Assembly: GCF_022763345.1 (NCBI RefSeq)
Contig: NZ_JALEGS010000105.1
Location: forward strand, 1-54,569
Source of the DNA: Phaeodactylibacter sp.
GTDB taxonomy: Bacteria; Bacteroidota; Bacteroidia; Chitinophagales; Saprospiraceae
Reading direction: 5' to 3'
DNA length: 54,569 nucleotides
This document shows, one piece after another, positions 34,052 through 42,504 of the stretch. The notes beneath the pieces were generated by a model, which ran no database searches, was not told the origin of the DNA, and saw only the letters and a list, made by a program, of their open reading frames with translations. Each line of letters begins with the position of its first letter. Position 1 is the stretch's first letter. The translations under genes and the position numbers were made by a program.

Positions 34052-34420
34052 CTATTCCAGGCCCGGAAAAAAGGCATCCTCGATGTGCTTCAAGCTGTAC
34101 GATTGCTCATCGAGGTACAGGATGGCGATGATATCGAAACGAATTTCCCAGTCGTGGTCAATGTGCTCCATATAAGCATGGGCTGCCGCGATCAGCAGAT
34201 CCTCTTTTTTCCGGGTCACAAAGTCTTCAATTTCTCCAAAGGCGGTGGTGTTGCGGGTTTTGACTTCCACAAAAACCAAGGTTTTCCCATCCATAGCAAT
34301 GAGGTCGACCTCCGCGCGGCGGTAGCGCCAGTTGGTTTCCAGAATGCGGTAGCTGCGTTCCTCCAGGTAGCGCTTGGCAATGGCTTCCCCGGCATGGCCG
34401 ATGTCGTTGTGGCGGGCCAT
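34052..34420 (-). CDS. yraN: YraN/UPF0102-family endonuclease-like protein
   Basis: About 122 residues from the start at 34420 (MARHNDIGHAGEAIAKRYL), which matches the usual start of the family; a 12-codon extension would overlap the upstream gene. The restriction-endonuclease-fold core is visible as AEVDLIAMDGKTLVFVEVKTR, cited here in the parts AEVDLIA and VFVEVKTR, giving the D-(x)n-E-x-K metal site. Its function is not settled, though it is commonly linked to DNA processing. It starts two bases after the amidohydrolase stop, so it is the last gene of that minus-strand unit. Confidence 0.9.
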   Translation of the reverse strand: MARHNDIGHAGEAIAKRYLEERSYRILETNWRYRRAEVDLIAMDGKTLVFVEVKTRNTTAFGEIEDFVTRKKEDLLIAAAHAYMEHIDHDWEIRFDIIAILYLDEQSYSLKHIEDAFFPGLE

Positions 34421-34422
34421 GT

Positions 34423-35640
34423 CTAGGCTTCCTCCAGTTCCTGTAAAGCCAGCCACGCCATAAGGCCAGTGCTCAGCGCCAGGCAGTCCTCGTCCACATC
34501 AAAGGTATTGGTATGGATGGGGGAAGTGATGCCTTTTGCCGGATTGCCGGTGCCCAGTCGATAGAAGCAGGCGGGCATTTCCTGAGAATAGTAGGCGAAG
34601 TCCTCTGCCGTCATTCGTATGGGGAGCTCTACTACATTTTCTTTGCCCAGATAAGCCTCAGCCCGGGCGCGGGTTTTATGCGTCAGTGCTTCGTGGTTGT
34701 GCAGTACGGGGTAGCCGACCCGTATGTCCAGTTCGCAACGGCCGCCCATGCCCTCAGCAATGCTCTCTGCCATCTTCTTCATCCGTTGGTGGGCATCGAA
34801 GCGCCACCGCTCATCCATAGTACGGAAAGTGCCTTTGAGCTTGACTTCATTTGGGATCACATTGGTAGCGCCCCCGGTGGAGGCAATCTGCCCGAAGGTG
34901 AGCACCGTTGGCGTGCCAGGATTGGCATTGCGGCTTACAATCTGCTGTAAAGCCGTGATGATGTGGGCGGTGATGACGATGGGGTCAATGCAGTCCATCG
35001 GCAGGGCACCGTGCCCGCCCTTGCCGGTCACCGTCATGTAGAGCTCATCGGCGGAAGCCATGTACTGCCCGGCTTTGATGCCGATTTTACCTGCTTGCAG
35101 GGGGGGGTGTACGTGTTGCCCCAAAATACTTTCGGGCCTGGGGTTCTCCAGCACGCCCTCCTTGATCATAATGGAAGCACCGCCTGGTAGTCGTTCCTCA
35201 GCAGGCTGGAAGATGAGCTTGATGGTGCCATCGAATTCATCCCTGAGCGTATTGAGGATGCGGGCTGCGCCCAGCAGGGAAGAGGTGTGCACATCGTGCC
35301 CGCAGGCATGCATCACGCCTTCGTTTTTGGATTTATAAGGCACCTCGTTGGCTTCCGTGATGGGCAGCGCGTCAATATCAGCACGCAAAGCCACCACTTT
35401 GCTGCTGCCATTACGGCCGTGGATAAGCCCCACTACACCATTGTCAGCTACCCCATGCTCATAGGGGATGCCCATCGCCTCCAGTTGGGCAGCGATGTAT
35501 TGCCCGGTCTGCACTTCCTCATAGGAAAGCTCCGGGTTTTGGTGGAGGTGCCGGCGGATGGCCACCACATCGGCATGAAAATCATTGGCCAGTTGCTGTA
35601 TCTTTTCCTTAAGGGTTGTCGCGGTCTTGAGGGCGGTCAT
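34423..35640 (-). CDS. M20-family amidohydrolase/aminoacylase
   Basis: 405-residue metallo-amidohydrolase of the M20D (IAA-amino acid hydrolase, hippurate hydrolase) branch. Metal-ligand segments are ADIDALPI, MHACGHDVHTS, and PAEERLPGGASIMIKEG; a dimerisation domain sits about residues 195-310. It cleaves N-acyl or N-aroyl amino acids to the free amino acid and acid. It is encoded just downstream of an amino acid permease and a haloperoxidase-like lipoprotein, so a scavenging route for acylated amino acids is plausible but inferred. Confidence 0.9.
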   Translation of the reverse strand: MTALKTATTLKEKIQQLANDFHADVVAIRRHLHQNPELSYEEVQTGQYIAAQLEAMGIPYEHGVADNGVVGLIHGRNGSSKVVALRADIDALPITEANEVPYKSKNEGVMHACGHDVHTSSLLGAARILNTLRDEFDGTIKLIFQPAEERLPGGASIMIKEGVLENPRPESILGQHVHPPLQAGKIGIKAGQYMASADELYMTVTGKGGHGALPMDCIDPIVITAHIITALQQIVSRNANPGTPTVLTFGQIASTGGATNVIPNEVKLKGTFRTMDERWRFDAHQRMKKMAESIAEGMGGRCELDIRVGYPVLHNHEALTHKTRARAEAYLGKENVVELPIRMTAEDFAYYSQEMPACFYRLGTGNPAKGITSPIHTNTFDVDEDCLALSTGLMAWLALQELEEA

Positions 35641-35697
35641 ATTGATCTGATTTGCGACTAAAATAGGGAATTGGCAGCTGTAAGCCGAACGCCACCC

Positions 35698-37002
35698 TTA
35701 TTTATGACGGAAAAATCGGAAAGCAGCCATGCCCAGCCCCAGCATAAACAACCCGGCAAGGGCCTGTACCGGGCGCTGGTAAAGGGTGTTGAGGACAAAA
35801 GCCGTACTGATGAACACGAAAATGCCCGGCACCAGCGGATAGCCCCAGCAGCGGTATACCCGATCCCGCTCGGGCTGATTCCGGCGGAAGTAGAAGATGC
35901 TGCCGCCTGCCAGCGCCATAAAGGCAATATCCATGAAGGTGACGTAAGTGATGAGGTCGGAAAAGGTGCCCCAGAACAGTAACAACAGTACCGCCCAGGC
36001 GGCCTGTACCAACATGGCTGCCGCCGGGGTGTGAAAACGGGGGTGCACCTTAGCCAGTTGCGGGAAGAACACCTTATCCCGCGCCATAGCAAAGTAGATG
36101 CGTGGAGCAGACATGGTGTAAATTCCTATCGTGCCGAAGATGGAAATGGCAATAGCGACCGTCATAATTTGCCCGCCTGCAGGGAGTACTACTGCCGCTG
36201 CATCCCCGGCTACCCGGGTCGTTTGCGCAATCGCCTCCACCGGAAGGAGCAGCATGTAGCCGATATTGACCAGCACGTAGGTAAGCGTGACAATCAGCGC
36301 GCCCAGCACCATCGCCCGGGGTACGGTACGCTGCGGCGCTACGGCTTCCCCCGCCAGATAAGAGGCATGGTGCCAGCCGCCAAAAGACCAGAGAACGCCA
36401 ACCAGTGCCAGAAGGGAAGCAGAAAGGATGTTATCAGGTAGATTATGGGCAGTGAAAGGATCGAATGTGACTTGCTGCGCATCATAAAACCAAAAGCCCA
36501 GCCCAATCAGCCCGGCAATGGCCAGCAGCTTCAGCCCGGTGAAGACATTCGACAGCCACTGACTGGCACTGACGCCGACCAGGTTGAACAGGGTCAGCCC
36601 GGCAATCACCCCAATGGCTATCCCGATTTTGGCGGAAGCCGAAAAAGCGTAGAAAAAGGAAAGGTACTCCGCCAGGGCAATGCCCAGTGCCGCCAAAGCG
36701 CCGGTGTTGATGACCAGCAGGATGGTCCAGCCGTACAGGAACCCGGCAAAGGGGCCGTAAGCTTCCCGAAGAAAGACATAAACACCGCCTGCAGTGGGGA
36801 ACATGCCGCCCAGCTCCGCGAATGTCAGCGCACCGGTTAGGGCAATCAGCCCGCCCAGTATCCACACCAACAAGATAATGCCCTGATGGGGCACCGCCGC
36901 CGCCACCTCGTAGGGCGTTACAAAGATGCCACTACCGATACAGGAGCCCACCGCAATCATGGTGAGCCCGTAGAGGGTGAGTTTGCGGTCGAGCCCCGGC
37001 AT
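35698..37002 (-). CDS. APC-superfamily amino acid permease
   Basis: 434 residues with about 12 membrane helices. The first helix carries the substrate-binding motif GSCIGSGIFVTP, and the next AELGGMFPTAGGVYVFLREA is typical of the LAT-like (L-amino acid transporter) branch. It probably imports or exchanges neutral amino acids across the inner membrane. It begins three bases after the haloperoxidase-like gene and is followed after 57 bases by the amidohydrolase gene, all on the minus strand. Confidence 0.9.
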   Translation of the reverse strand: MPGLDRKLTLYGLTMIAVGSCIGSGIFVTPYEVAAAVPHQGIILLVWILGGLIALTGALTFAELGGMFPTAGGVYVFLREAYGPFAGFLYGWTILLVINTGALAALGIALAEYLSFFYAFSASAKIGIAIGVIAGLTLFNLVGVSASQWLSNVFTGLKLLAIAGLIGLGFWFYDAQQVTFDPFTAHNLPDNILSASLLALVGVLWSFGGWHHASYLAGEAVAPQRTVPRAMVLGALIVTLTYVLVNIGYMLLLPVEAIAQTTRVAGDAAAVVLPAGGQIMTVAIAISIFGTIGIYTMSAPRIYFAMARDKVFFPQLAKVHPRFHTPAAAMLVQAAWAVLLLLFWGTFSDLITYVTFMDIAFMALAGGSIFYFRRNQPERDRVYRCWGYPLVPGIFVFISTAFVLNTLYQRPVQALAGLFMLGLGMAAFRFFRHK

Positions 37003-37005
37003 GGG

Positions 37006-38367
37006 TTACTTCGAGCTCAGTTGCTGCTTTAATTGTAGTTCTTCGACCACATATTCGCCCACCTTTTCGCCTTGTGCCACTCCGTAATCAATGGCCGGGC
37101 GGTAGTGAATGCCCCCGTACAGGCGGCTCACGGCTGCTTCGTTGGAAGCGTGGTAGAAGGACTTGAATTGACGGGCGGGCAGGCCATATTCTTCTTCGGT
37201 GGTGTCATTAAAGGCAAAGTCATCGCCAAAAATCGAAGTCAGGGCTACAGCGGCAGCGCGGGAAATCACGCTATGCCCGCTCGTATGTTCCGGGAATGGT
37301 GGCGTTTGGAGCGTTGGCACCCAGTCTTCGTCAATGTATTTGTTGATGACCGTCTCGGGCCGGATTAGATTGCTCCGGTATTTCTCGTCCCAGCAGCTGA
37401 TGAAACCATCAAACAGGGCGATTGAGGTCAGGGTATACGCCTCCACACTTTTCATAAAGCTGGCCTCATCCTGTTCACAGGCAATCTTGGTGATGCCGAT
37501 CCAGTGACCGCCCGGGGTGATTTTCTTGGTGGCAAACATAACATGACCAGTGTGGTGGGATACGTAGGGATTGCAATCCCAAAACTTAGCAATTGACCGG
37601 CGTTCCGTTTGCTCAGTAGTATCGGCAACAGCGAGGGCGTTGTAGACCTCCATGGTCTCCTGCATAAACTTGCTGTCCTTTTCCGTACTGAATTCCGTGG
37701 GCGGCGGTGGTGTAAATTGCTGTGGAGATTCCAGCACCAGCGTCCGGATTTCCCGCCAGTGAGGCTCAATACCGTCCATGTAGTCAGGGGGCGTGGGCTG
37801 CCAGCGGGCGGGGTCATCATTGATGGAAAACTTGGGATATGTCCGCGTTTGCTTGTACATATCCTTGTCTGCCCATTTCAGAATATGGTCGGCTACCGCC
37901 TCTCCGTACAGCAGGGAACGATCCCAGACATCCTCTGGCACATGTATGCTGTCGAGGCGCTGATAGAGCTCCTGCTGATAGGCATCCATTTTGTCTTCTG
38001 AGAATGTCAGGGCTTTGCCGACTTTCAGAAAGGCATGCAGGGACGCAAGCGGGTGGCAGTAGACCTGCCCTTCCTCGGGCTGCGGCAATGCTTCCAGACC
38101 ATTGATTTGGCCGGCCAGCGTTTGGTATTCCGGATAGTCCGGCTGCAGGGCCTCGTAGCCCGCAATGCTCGCGTAGGCATAGATGCGGCTCGCGACCGGT
38201 GGCGAAAAAATATCGTACACAATCACGTCGCTCAGCTTCTTCATGGACTCATGGAAGTAAGCTGCGTCATTGATGTCCTCCTGATAATTGGGGTTTGTCG
38301 GTTGGCAGGACCAGGTGATGGCCGCCAGTACAATGAGGTACAATCCAACTTTCCAATGCATAATCAA
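37006..38367 (-). CDS. Vanadium-dependent haloperoxidase-like lipoprotein
   Basis: 453 residues with a lipoprotein signal (IVLAAITWSC, Cys21), so it is attached to the outer or inner membrane. The PAP2/vanadium-haloperoxidase active-site blocks are all present in order: YRSNLIRPETVIN, PPFPEHTSGHSVISR and SRLYGGIHYRPAIDYG, supplying the Lys/Arg, His and Arg/His that bind vanadate or phosphate. Whether it oxidises halides or is a phosphatase cannot be told by eye. It begins a minus-strand unit with permease, amidohydrolase and YraN. A TAnnTTTG box lies 23 bases upstream of the start. Confidence 0.88.
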   Translation of the reverse strand: MIMHWKVGLYLIVLAAITWSCQPTNPNYQEDINDAAYFHESMKKLSDVIVYDIFSPPVASRIYAYASIAGYEALQPDYPEYQTLAGQINGLEALPQPEEGQVYCHPLASLHAFLKVGKALTFSEDKMDAYQQELYQRLDSIHVPEDVWDRSLLYGEAVADHILKWADKDMYKQTRTYPKFSINDDPARWQPTPPDYMDGIEPHWREIRTLVLESPQQFTPPPPTEFSTEKDSKFMQETMEVYNALAVADTTEQTERRSIAKFWDCNPYVSHHTGHVMFATKKITPGGHWIGITKIACEQDEASFMKSVEAYTLTSIALFDGFISCWDEKYRSNLIRPETVINKYIDEDWVPTLQTPPFPEHTSGHSVISRAAAVALTSIFGDDFAFNDTTEEEYGLPARQFKSFYHASNEAAVSRLYGGIHYRPAIDYGVAQGEKVGEYVVEELQLKQQLSSK

Positions 38368-38390
38368 CCGGGTTGTGGTTAAAAGTTCAT

Positions 38391-38398
38391 CAAAAGTA
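38391..38398 (-). promoter_or_regulatory. Candidate -7 box of the haloperoxidase-permease unit
   Basis: TACTTTTG on the minus strand, a full TAnnTTTG match, 23 bases before the start codon. An inverted repeat AATCCCC/GGGGATT (within 38405-38434) lies just upstream and could be a protein-binding site or the hemN mRNA end. Confidence 0.45.
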
Positions 38399-38464
38399 AC
38401 AACTTAATCCCCAATCTTGATGGGGAAAAGGGGATTCATTTGCAAAGCTTGACTTTGGCAAGGC

Positions 38465-39820
38465 CTAAACCGCCTGACTAAAGAGCTGCCCCTCGGGCTT
38501 CTTACGCCAGTAGCGGGCATCAAGCGCCATGCAAATATTGCGGATGAACGGCTTGCCGATATCGGTCACTTCGAGTTCAAAGGGGCGCCGGATGATAAGC
38601 CCGTCGGCTTCCAGCTCGTCCATGCGGTCCAGCCCGGCGTAGAGCGCCTCGCACTGCAGCCCGGCATCGGCCCAGTTCGTCCGGTAGCGGCACATGATGT
38701 TGAGGATGTGCTGCCGCAGGGTGCGGTCTTCTTCCGTCAGCAGGTGCCCCTTTACGATGGGCAGCTCCCCGGCATTGACCAGCTCCTGATAGCGCTCGAT
38801 CTTTTTCTCATTCTGCACAAAAGCGCCCCAGCTGTCGCTAATGGAGGAAGCGCCCAGTGCCAGGTTGAGGTGGGTCGTGAATGGGGTGTAGCCCATGAAA
38901 CTCCGGTGCAGGGCGCCCTCCTGCATAGCCTGATAGAGGCTGTCTTTGGGCAGTGCGAAGTGGTCCATGCCGATTTCCACGTAGCCCGCTTCTTCCAGCA
39001 GTTCCCGCCCCAGCTCGTAGAGCGCTCGTTTGTCTTTACCTTTCGGCAAATCATCCTCGGAGTAGGCTCTTTGGGCAGGGCTGATCCAGGGCACATGGGC
39101 GTAGCTGTAAAAGGCAATGCGCTCCGGTGCCAGGGCTTTGGTCTTGCGGATGGTCTCCATGATGTGGGCCGGGGTTTGCAGGGGCAGCCCGAAGATGAGG
39201 TCGTAGTTGATGGATTCATAGCCCAGTTCCCGTGCCTTTTCGGTTACGAAGCGTACATCCTCAAAAGTCTGTTTGCGGTTGATAATTTCCAGGATCTCCG
39301 GTGCGAAGTCCTGAATACCGATGCTCAGGCGGGTGAAGCCGAGATCGCGCAGGGTGGACAAGTGTTCGGCAGAGGTCGTGCCCGGGTGAGCTTCGAAGCC
39401 AAACTCATAGTCCTCTGCCAGGTCCACATCCTTCAGGATATTGGACAGCAGGTGGTGCAGGTTCTCCGGCGCAAAGAACGTCGGCGTGCCCCCGCCAAGG
39501 TGCAGCTCCCGGAGGATAGGGCGGCCCGGCAGCAAGTCGCGGTACAGGGCCCACTCTTTGAGTACTGCCTCGATGTAAGGCGACTCCACAGCGTGGTTTT
39601 TGGTGATGCGTTTATTGCAGCCACAGTAGGTGCAAAGCGCTTCGCAAAACGGCAGGTGGAGGTAAAGGCTGATTTCGCGGCTTTCGCCAAAAGCCTGCAG
39701 TACACTCCCTTTCCAATCTCCGGTGGAAGGGCAGGAAGCATCCCAGTAAGGTACAGTAGGGTAAGACGTGTAGCGGGGAACGGCGACATTGTATTTGTCG
39801 AGCAATTGCTGCGCGGTCAT
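38465..39820 (-). CDS. hemN: Oxygen-independent coproporphyrinogen III dehydrogenase
   Basis: 451-residue radical SAM enzyme. The 4Fe-4S cysteines are in CEALCTYCGCNKR (C-x3-C-x2-C plus the extra HemN cysteine), preceded by the family's PRYTSYPTVPYWD start. GGGTPTFF and a C-terminal HemN domain (about 330-430) complete it. It converts coproporphyrinogen III to protoporphyrinogen IX without oxygen in haem synthesis. The substrate-specific CxxxCxxCxC pattern separates it from HemW-type proteins. It stands alone, with a -7 box 34 bases upstream. Confidence 0.95.
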   Translation of the reverse strand: MTAQQLLDKYNVAVPRYTSYPTVPYWDASCPSTGDWKGSVLQAFGESREISLYLHLPFCEALCTYCGCNKRITKNHAVESPYIEAVLKEWALYRDLLPGRPILRELHLGGGTPTFFAPENLHHLLSNILKDVDLAEDYEFGFEAHPGTTSAEHLSTLRDLGFTRLSIGIQDFAPEILEIINRKQTFEDVRFVTEKARELGYESINYDLIFGLPLQTPAHIMETIRKTKALAPERIAFYSYAHVPWISPAQRAYSEDDLPKGKDKRALYELGRELLEEAGYVEIGMDHFALPKDSLYQAMQEGALHRSFMGYTPFTTHLNLALGASSISDSWGAFVQNEKKIERYQELVNAGELPIVKGHLLTEEDRTLRQHILNIMCRYRTNWADAGLQCEALYAGLDRMDELEADGLIIRRPFELEVTDIGKPFIRNICMALDARYWRKKPEGQLFSQAV

Positions 39821-39853
39821 GTGTGTCTTGTTTGTGAGGTCAATTCAATGGGG

Positions 39854-39861
39854 CAAATTTA
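39854..39861 (-). promoter_or_regulatory. Candidate -7 box of hemN
   Basis: TAAATTTG on the minus strand, a full TAnnTTTG match, 34 bases upstream of the hemN start. No -33 TTG at the usual distance. Confidence 0.4.
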
Positions 39862-39925
39862 GGGCAGGCTCACCTCGTTTTGGGTGATGGAGGTCATTGG
39901 GGGCGGGTGATTAAAGTCAGGTTTT

Positions 39926-39987
39926 GCGAGACCACCTCACCGGGTGTACTAAGCCGAGACACTGCCGGGGCATTCACCCGGTGCGCT
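39926..39987 (+). repeat. GC-rich hairpin repeat, module A copy 1
   Basis: 62-base unit beginning GCGAGAC and ending CACCCGGTGCGCT. Its arms CACCGGGTG (39938-39946) and CACCCGGTG (39975-39983) form a 9-bp stem. It shares 55 of 62 positions with the copy at 40023-40084 without gaps. Confidence 0.85.
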
Positions 39988-39998
39988 TTTGGTCAGTA

Positions 39999-40025
39999 CG
40001 CCCGGCGAAGGGAGTGCGCCGGGCG
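39999..40025 (+). repeat. GC-rich hairpin repeat, module B copy 1
   Basis: Stem CGCCCGGCG (39999-40007) and CGCCGGGCG (40017-40025) with a 9-base loop, joining the two module A copies. A second module B occurs at 42387-42413. Confidence 0.85.
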
Positions 40026-40084
40026 AGACAGCCTCACCGGGTGCACTAAGCCAAGCCATTGCCGGGGGATTCACCCGGTGCGCT
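40023..40084 (+). repeat. GC-rich hairpin repeat, module A copy 2
   Basis: 62-base unit aligned without gaps to 39926-39987, with the same CACCGGGTG/CACCCGGTG stem. The 474 bases between hemN and the next reading frame (39821-40294) otherwise contain only AT-rich sequence from 40120 onward in which I see no gene. Confidence 0.85.
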
Positions 40085-40294
40085 GTGCCAGGTTATTGAA
40101 CCAGCAACAAGCCCTCACAATGTTGAAGTTTTGATTTGGTAATCGAGCTTTGAGCTAAAATGTTATCTTGCAGTATGCGCTTGATGAAAAATGTACTGCG
40201 ATCATCTGTGGCTAACCATGTTACTATTGATATAGAGTACATAAACTTTCAGCCGCTGTCTATCTGTATTCTAAATCTTTTAAAATAGCTTAAC

Positions 40295-40675
40295 ATGTTC
40301 TATATACATTCAGCCCCGGAAAGCAGTTACGCCAGGGCTTTGCTGGGGCTGTTACTAGACCGTCAATTTTGGCCGGACTATCAATTACCGCTTGGGGTTG
40401 AGCTTCCGGGAACAGAAGCAAATAATACGGTTCCTGGCCTAAGTATCGCACCCAACCCATCTTCCGGGGCATTCACTTTAGACCTTGGCCAGTATTACGC
40501 TGAGCCCATCCTGATTGAAATCAGAGACTTGGCAGGACGTAGTATCTATAGCCTGGAATTCCCGGAAGGACAGCGTTTTGAGATTGATTTGAGCAGGCAG
40601 CCTACAGGCTTGTACTTCTTTGAAGCGGTATCAGAAGGGGAACGAATTGGTACGCTGAAAGGAATTGTCAAGTAA
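40295..40675 (+). pseudogene. Orphan type IX secretion C-terminal domain, probable gene remnant
   Basis: 126 codons open after an in-frame TAG. The last 80 residues form a complete type A sorting domain of the type IX secretion system: LSIAPNPSSGAFTLDL, IEIRDLAGRSIYSL, RQPTGLYFFEA and the closing GTLKGIVK. The first 45 residues have no signal peptide, so the product could not reach the periplasm as it stands. The best reading is the surviving 3' end of a larger cargo gene. It lies between GC-rich hairpin repeats and a complete cargo gene that ends in a different sorting domain. Confidence 0.65.
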
Positions 40676-40737
40676 TTATTTTAATCTATCTACAGCGGTG
40701 GGGGAATGCCCTCACTGCTGTTTTACAATACGGAATC

Positions 40738-42276
40738 ATGAAAAACCTTTGGTTCATACCCTTTTGCTTATCCTTAATGCAAGGCACTCTGTTCGGACAG
40801 GCTCCGTTTTCAAAAGCACTCTACCTTGATCCTCCAGAGCAGATTGCCTCAATTGCCACAGAGGATTCTGTATACTATTTAGATGTACTCAGCTCTCCTC
40901 CTCCTCTGTATGAGTATGTTCATAAAATGGCAATAACTGATTTGGAAGCAGCATTCATCTCAGAGTCTGTTGTAAGCAATGGAGCCAGGGTCTCAGTTAG
41001 TATAGGCTCCGGAAATCAATCAATGGCAATCTCAGATGATGCTGTGTTTTTTGTAGGAAATATCGATAATGGGCAGGTTAACGATATTGATGGTTATTTT
41101 TTAAAAAAAAGTAAGCAAGGTGATAGTTTATGGTTGAAATCATTTGGCGGTATTTATAATGATAGATTTTATGGAATCGATTTTTTAAATGATAGCACGC
41201 TCATTGTTCATGGAGATCACGGCACCCTTTCCCCAGGTGAAGAGAAAGTGTGGGTAATGGCATTAGACCTGGAGGGCAACATCCTGTGGGAGCGCTTTTA
41301 CGCAGGGGAATATGGATTGATCAGGAGCCGGGATTTAGCCGTATTAGAAAATGGCAATGTGGTGATCGTCTATAGAGAGTGTCTTTCCTATCAGTCCTGC
41401 GGCTCAGGAGTAGACAAACGGCTGCGGCTGCTGTGTATAGACCCGGATGGCAATGAGCTTTGGACCTCTACCATCGGGGAGTATTATTTATCGGGTGCTC
41501 AAACCGAGAATGTAATTGAGCTGGACAATAGTCAATTGCTCGTTTCTTTTTTCCGGGAAATCGGACAGGGGGTTAGACGAGCCCCCGTTCTATTGTGGGT
41601 CAGCCCAGAGGGTGAAGTCTTGCAGCAGTACGACTTTGAGTTTGTCAGCCTTGGCAATTATATATCTGATTTGTTCTTAACTGAAGCCGGGAATATAATC
41701 GGTGTAGGAGCCTCAAATACTTACTTGGGAGAAGATTTCTACGGTGGTGTAGGCTGGGTATTTTCCATGACACAGTCAGGTGAGCTCAATTGGGAGCGTA
41801 TGTATCTAGATAACAGTGGAGGGCTGCATCTAGGGGTGCTTAATTGTGGGATAGAAACTGAAGATGGAGGATTGATCCTCGGAGGTTTTCTGGAAGATAC
41901 TATCCTATTACAGCAGACCGCCTGGCTCCTAAAACTAGACAGCGCCGGCTGCTACCACCCCAACTGTGAGGAGGGACTACAGTTTGTAGATATGGAGGAG
42001 ATTGCGGCACCGCCATACAGCGTAAGCACTTACCGGGTCTATCCCAATCCGATTTCCGGAGGGGCAGTCCTTCAGTTGGAGGCTTTAACAGACAACCCTC
42101 AGGCTGCGCGGGCACAATGGCTGGATGCGTACGGCCGTCACCTGGCGGAGCACGCGCTTGATTCTTTGCCGCTTCAAAATATCCCGGTTGGGGACTGGCC
42201 GCCGGGCGTCTACTTCTTGCGGCTTATGGAGGAGTCGGGGCGGGCTTTGCAGGTGTTGCGGGTGTTGGTGGAGTGA
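40738..42276 (+). CDS. Type IX secretion cargo protein
   Basis: 512 residues. A signal peptide (MKNLWFIPFCLSLMQGTLFG) leads into a body of about 400 residues with repeated beta-strand patterns such as KVWVMALDLEGNILWERFYA and GWVFSMTQSGELNWERMYL, suggestive of a PQQ- or WD-like propeller. The C-terminal 75 residues form a type A sorting domain (YRVYPNPISGGAVLQLE and PPGVYFLRL). It is thus exported by Sec and then by the type IX system to the cell surface. The coding sequence is visibly AT-richer than its surroundings: in 41041-41160 only 36 of 120 bases are G or C. Confidence 0.85.
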   Translation: MKNLWFIPFCLSLMQGTLFGQAPFSKALYLDPPEQIASIATEDSVYYLDVLSSPPPLYEYVHKMAITDLEAAFISESVVSNGARVSVSIGSGNQSMAISDDAVFFVGNIDNGQVNDIDGYFLKKSKQGDSLWLKSFGGIYNDRFYGIDFLNDSTLIVHGDHGTLSPGEEKVWVMALDLEGNILWERFYAGEYGLIRSRDLAVLENGNVVIVYRECLSYQSCGSGVDKRLRLLCIDPDGNELWTSTIGEYYLSGAQTENVIELDNSQLLVSFFREIGQGVRRAPVLLWVSPEGEVLQQYDFEFVSLGNYISDLFLTEAGNIIGVGASNTYLGEDFYGGVGWVFSMTQSGELNWERMYLDNSGGLHLGVLNCGIETEDGGLILGGFLEDTILLQQTAWLLKLDSAGCYHPNCEEGLQFVDMEEIAAPPYSVSTYRVYPNPISGGAVLQLEALTDNPQAARAQWLDAYGRHLAEHALDSLPLQNIPVGDWPPGVYFLRLMEESGRALQVLRVLVE

Positions 42277-42317
42277 GGGGGGATAAGGTTAAAGGGGCAA
42301 AGTGGTAGGAAGCTCAC

Positions 42318-42428
42318 GGGGTGCACTCATCTAAGCCCTTGCCAGGGCATTCACCCTGTGTTCTCTTGGTTTGCTCCTGGTCAGCACGCCGGGCGAAAGG
42401 AGAGCGCCCGGCGAGACAGCTTCACCTA
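42318..42428 (+). repeat. GC-rich hairpin repeat, diverged A-B copy
   Basis: A degraded module A (about 42313-42364, ending TTCACCCTGTG) is followed by module B with stem CGCCGGGCG (42387-42395) and CGCCCGGCG (42405-42413), then GAGACAGCTTCACC. The two stem arms are exchanged relative to module B at 39999-40025, so pairing is kept by compensating changes. Confidence 0.8.
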
Positions 42429-42504
42429 TAGTTCTGGCAGCCTGCCCGGCAACGCCTCCCAAAACAAACCGCCCGCCCCGCTGTTGAACATTCCAAAAAG
42501 CACG

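Noticed and set aside
42358..42504. N-terminal extension of the 42505 gene through the GC-rich repeat
   Set aside because: The added residues translate the hairpin repeat and an unstructured linker; the ATG at 42505 gives a protein-like start.
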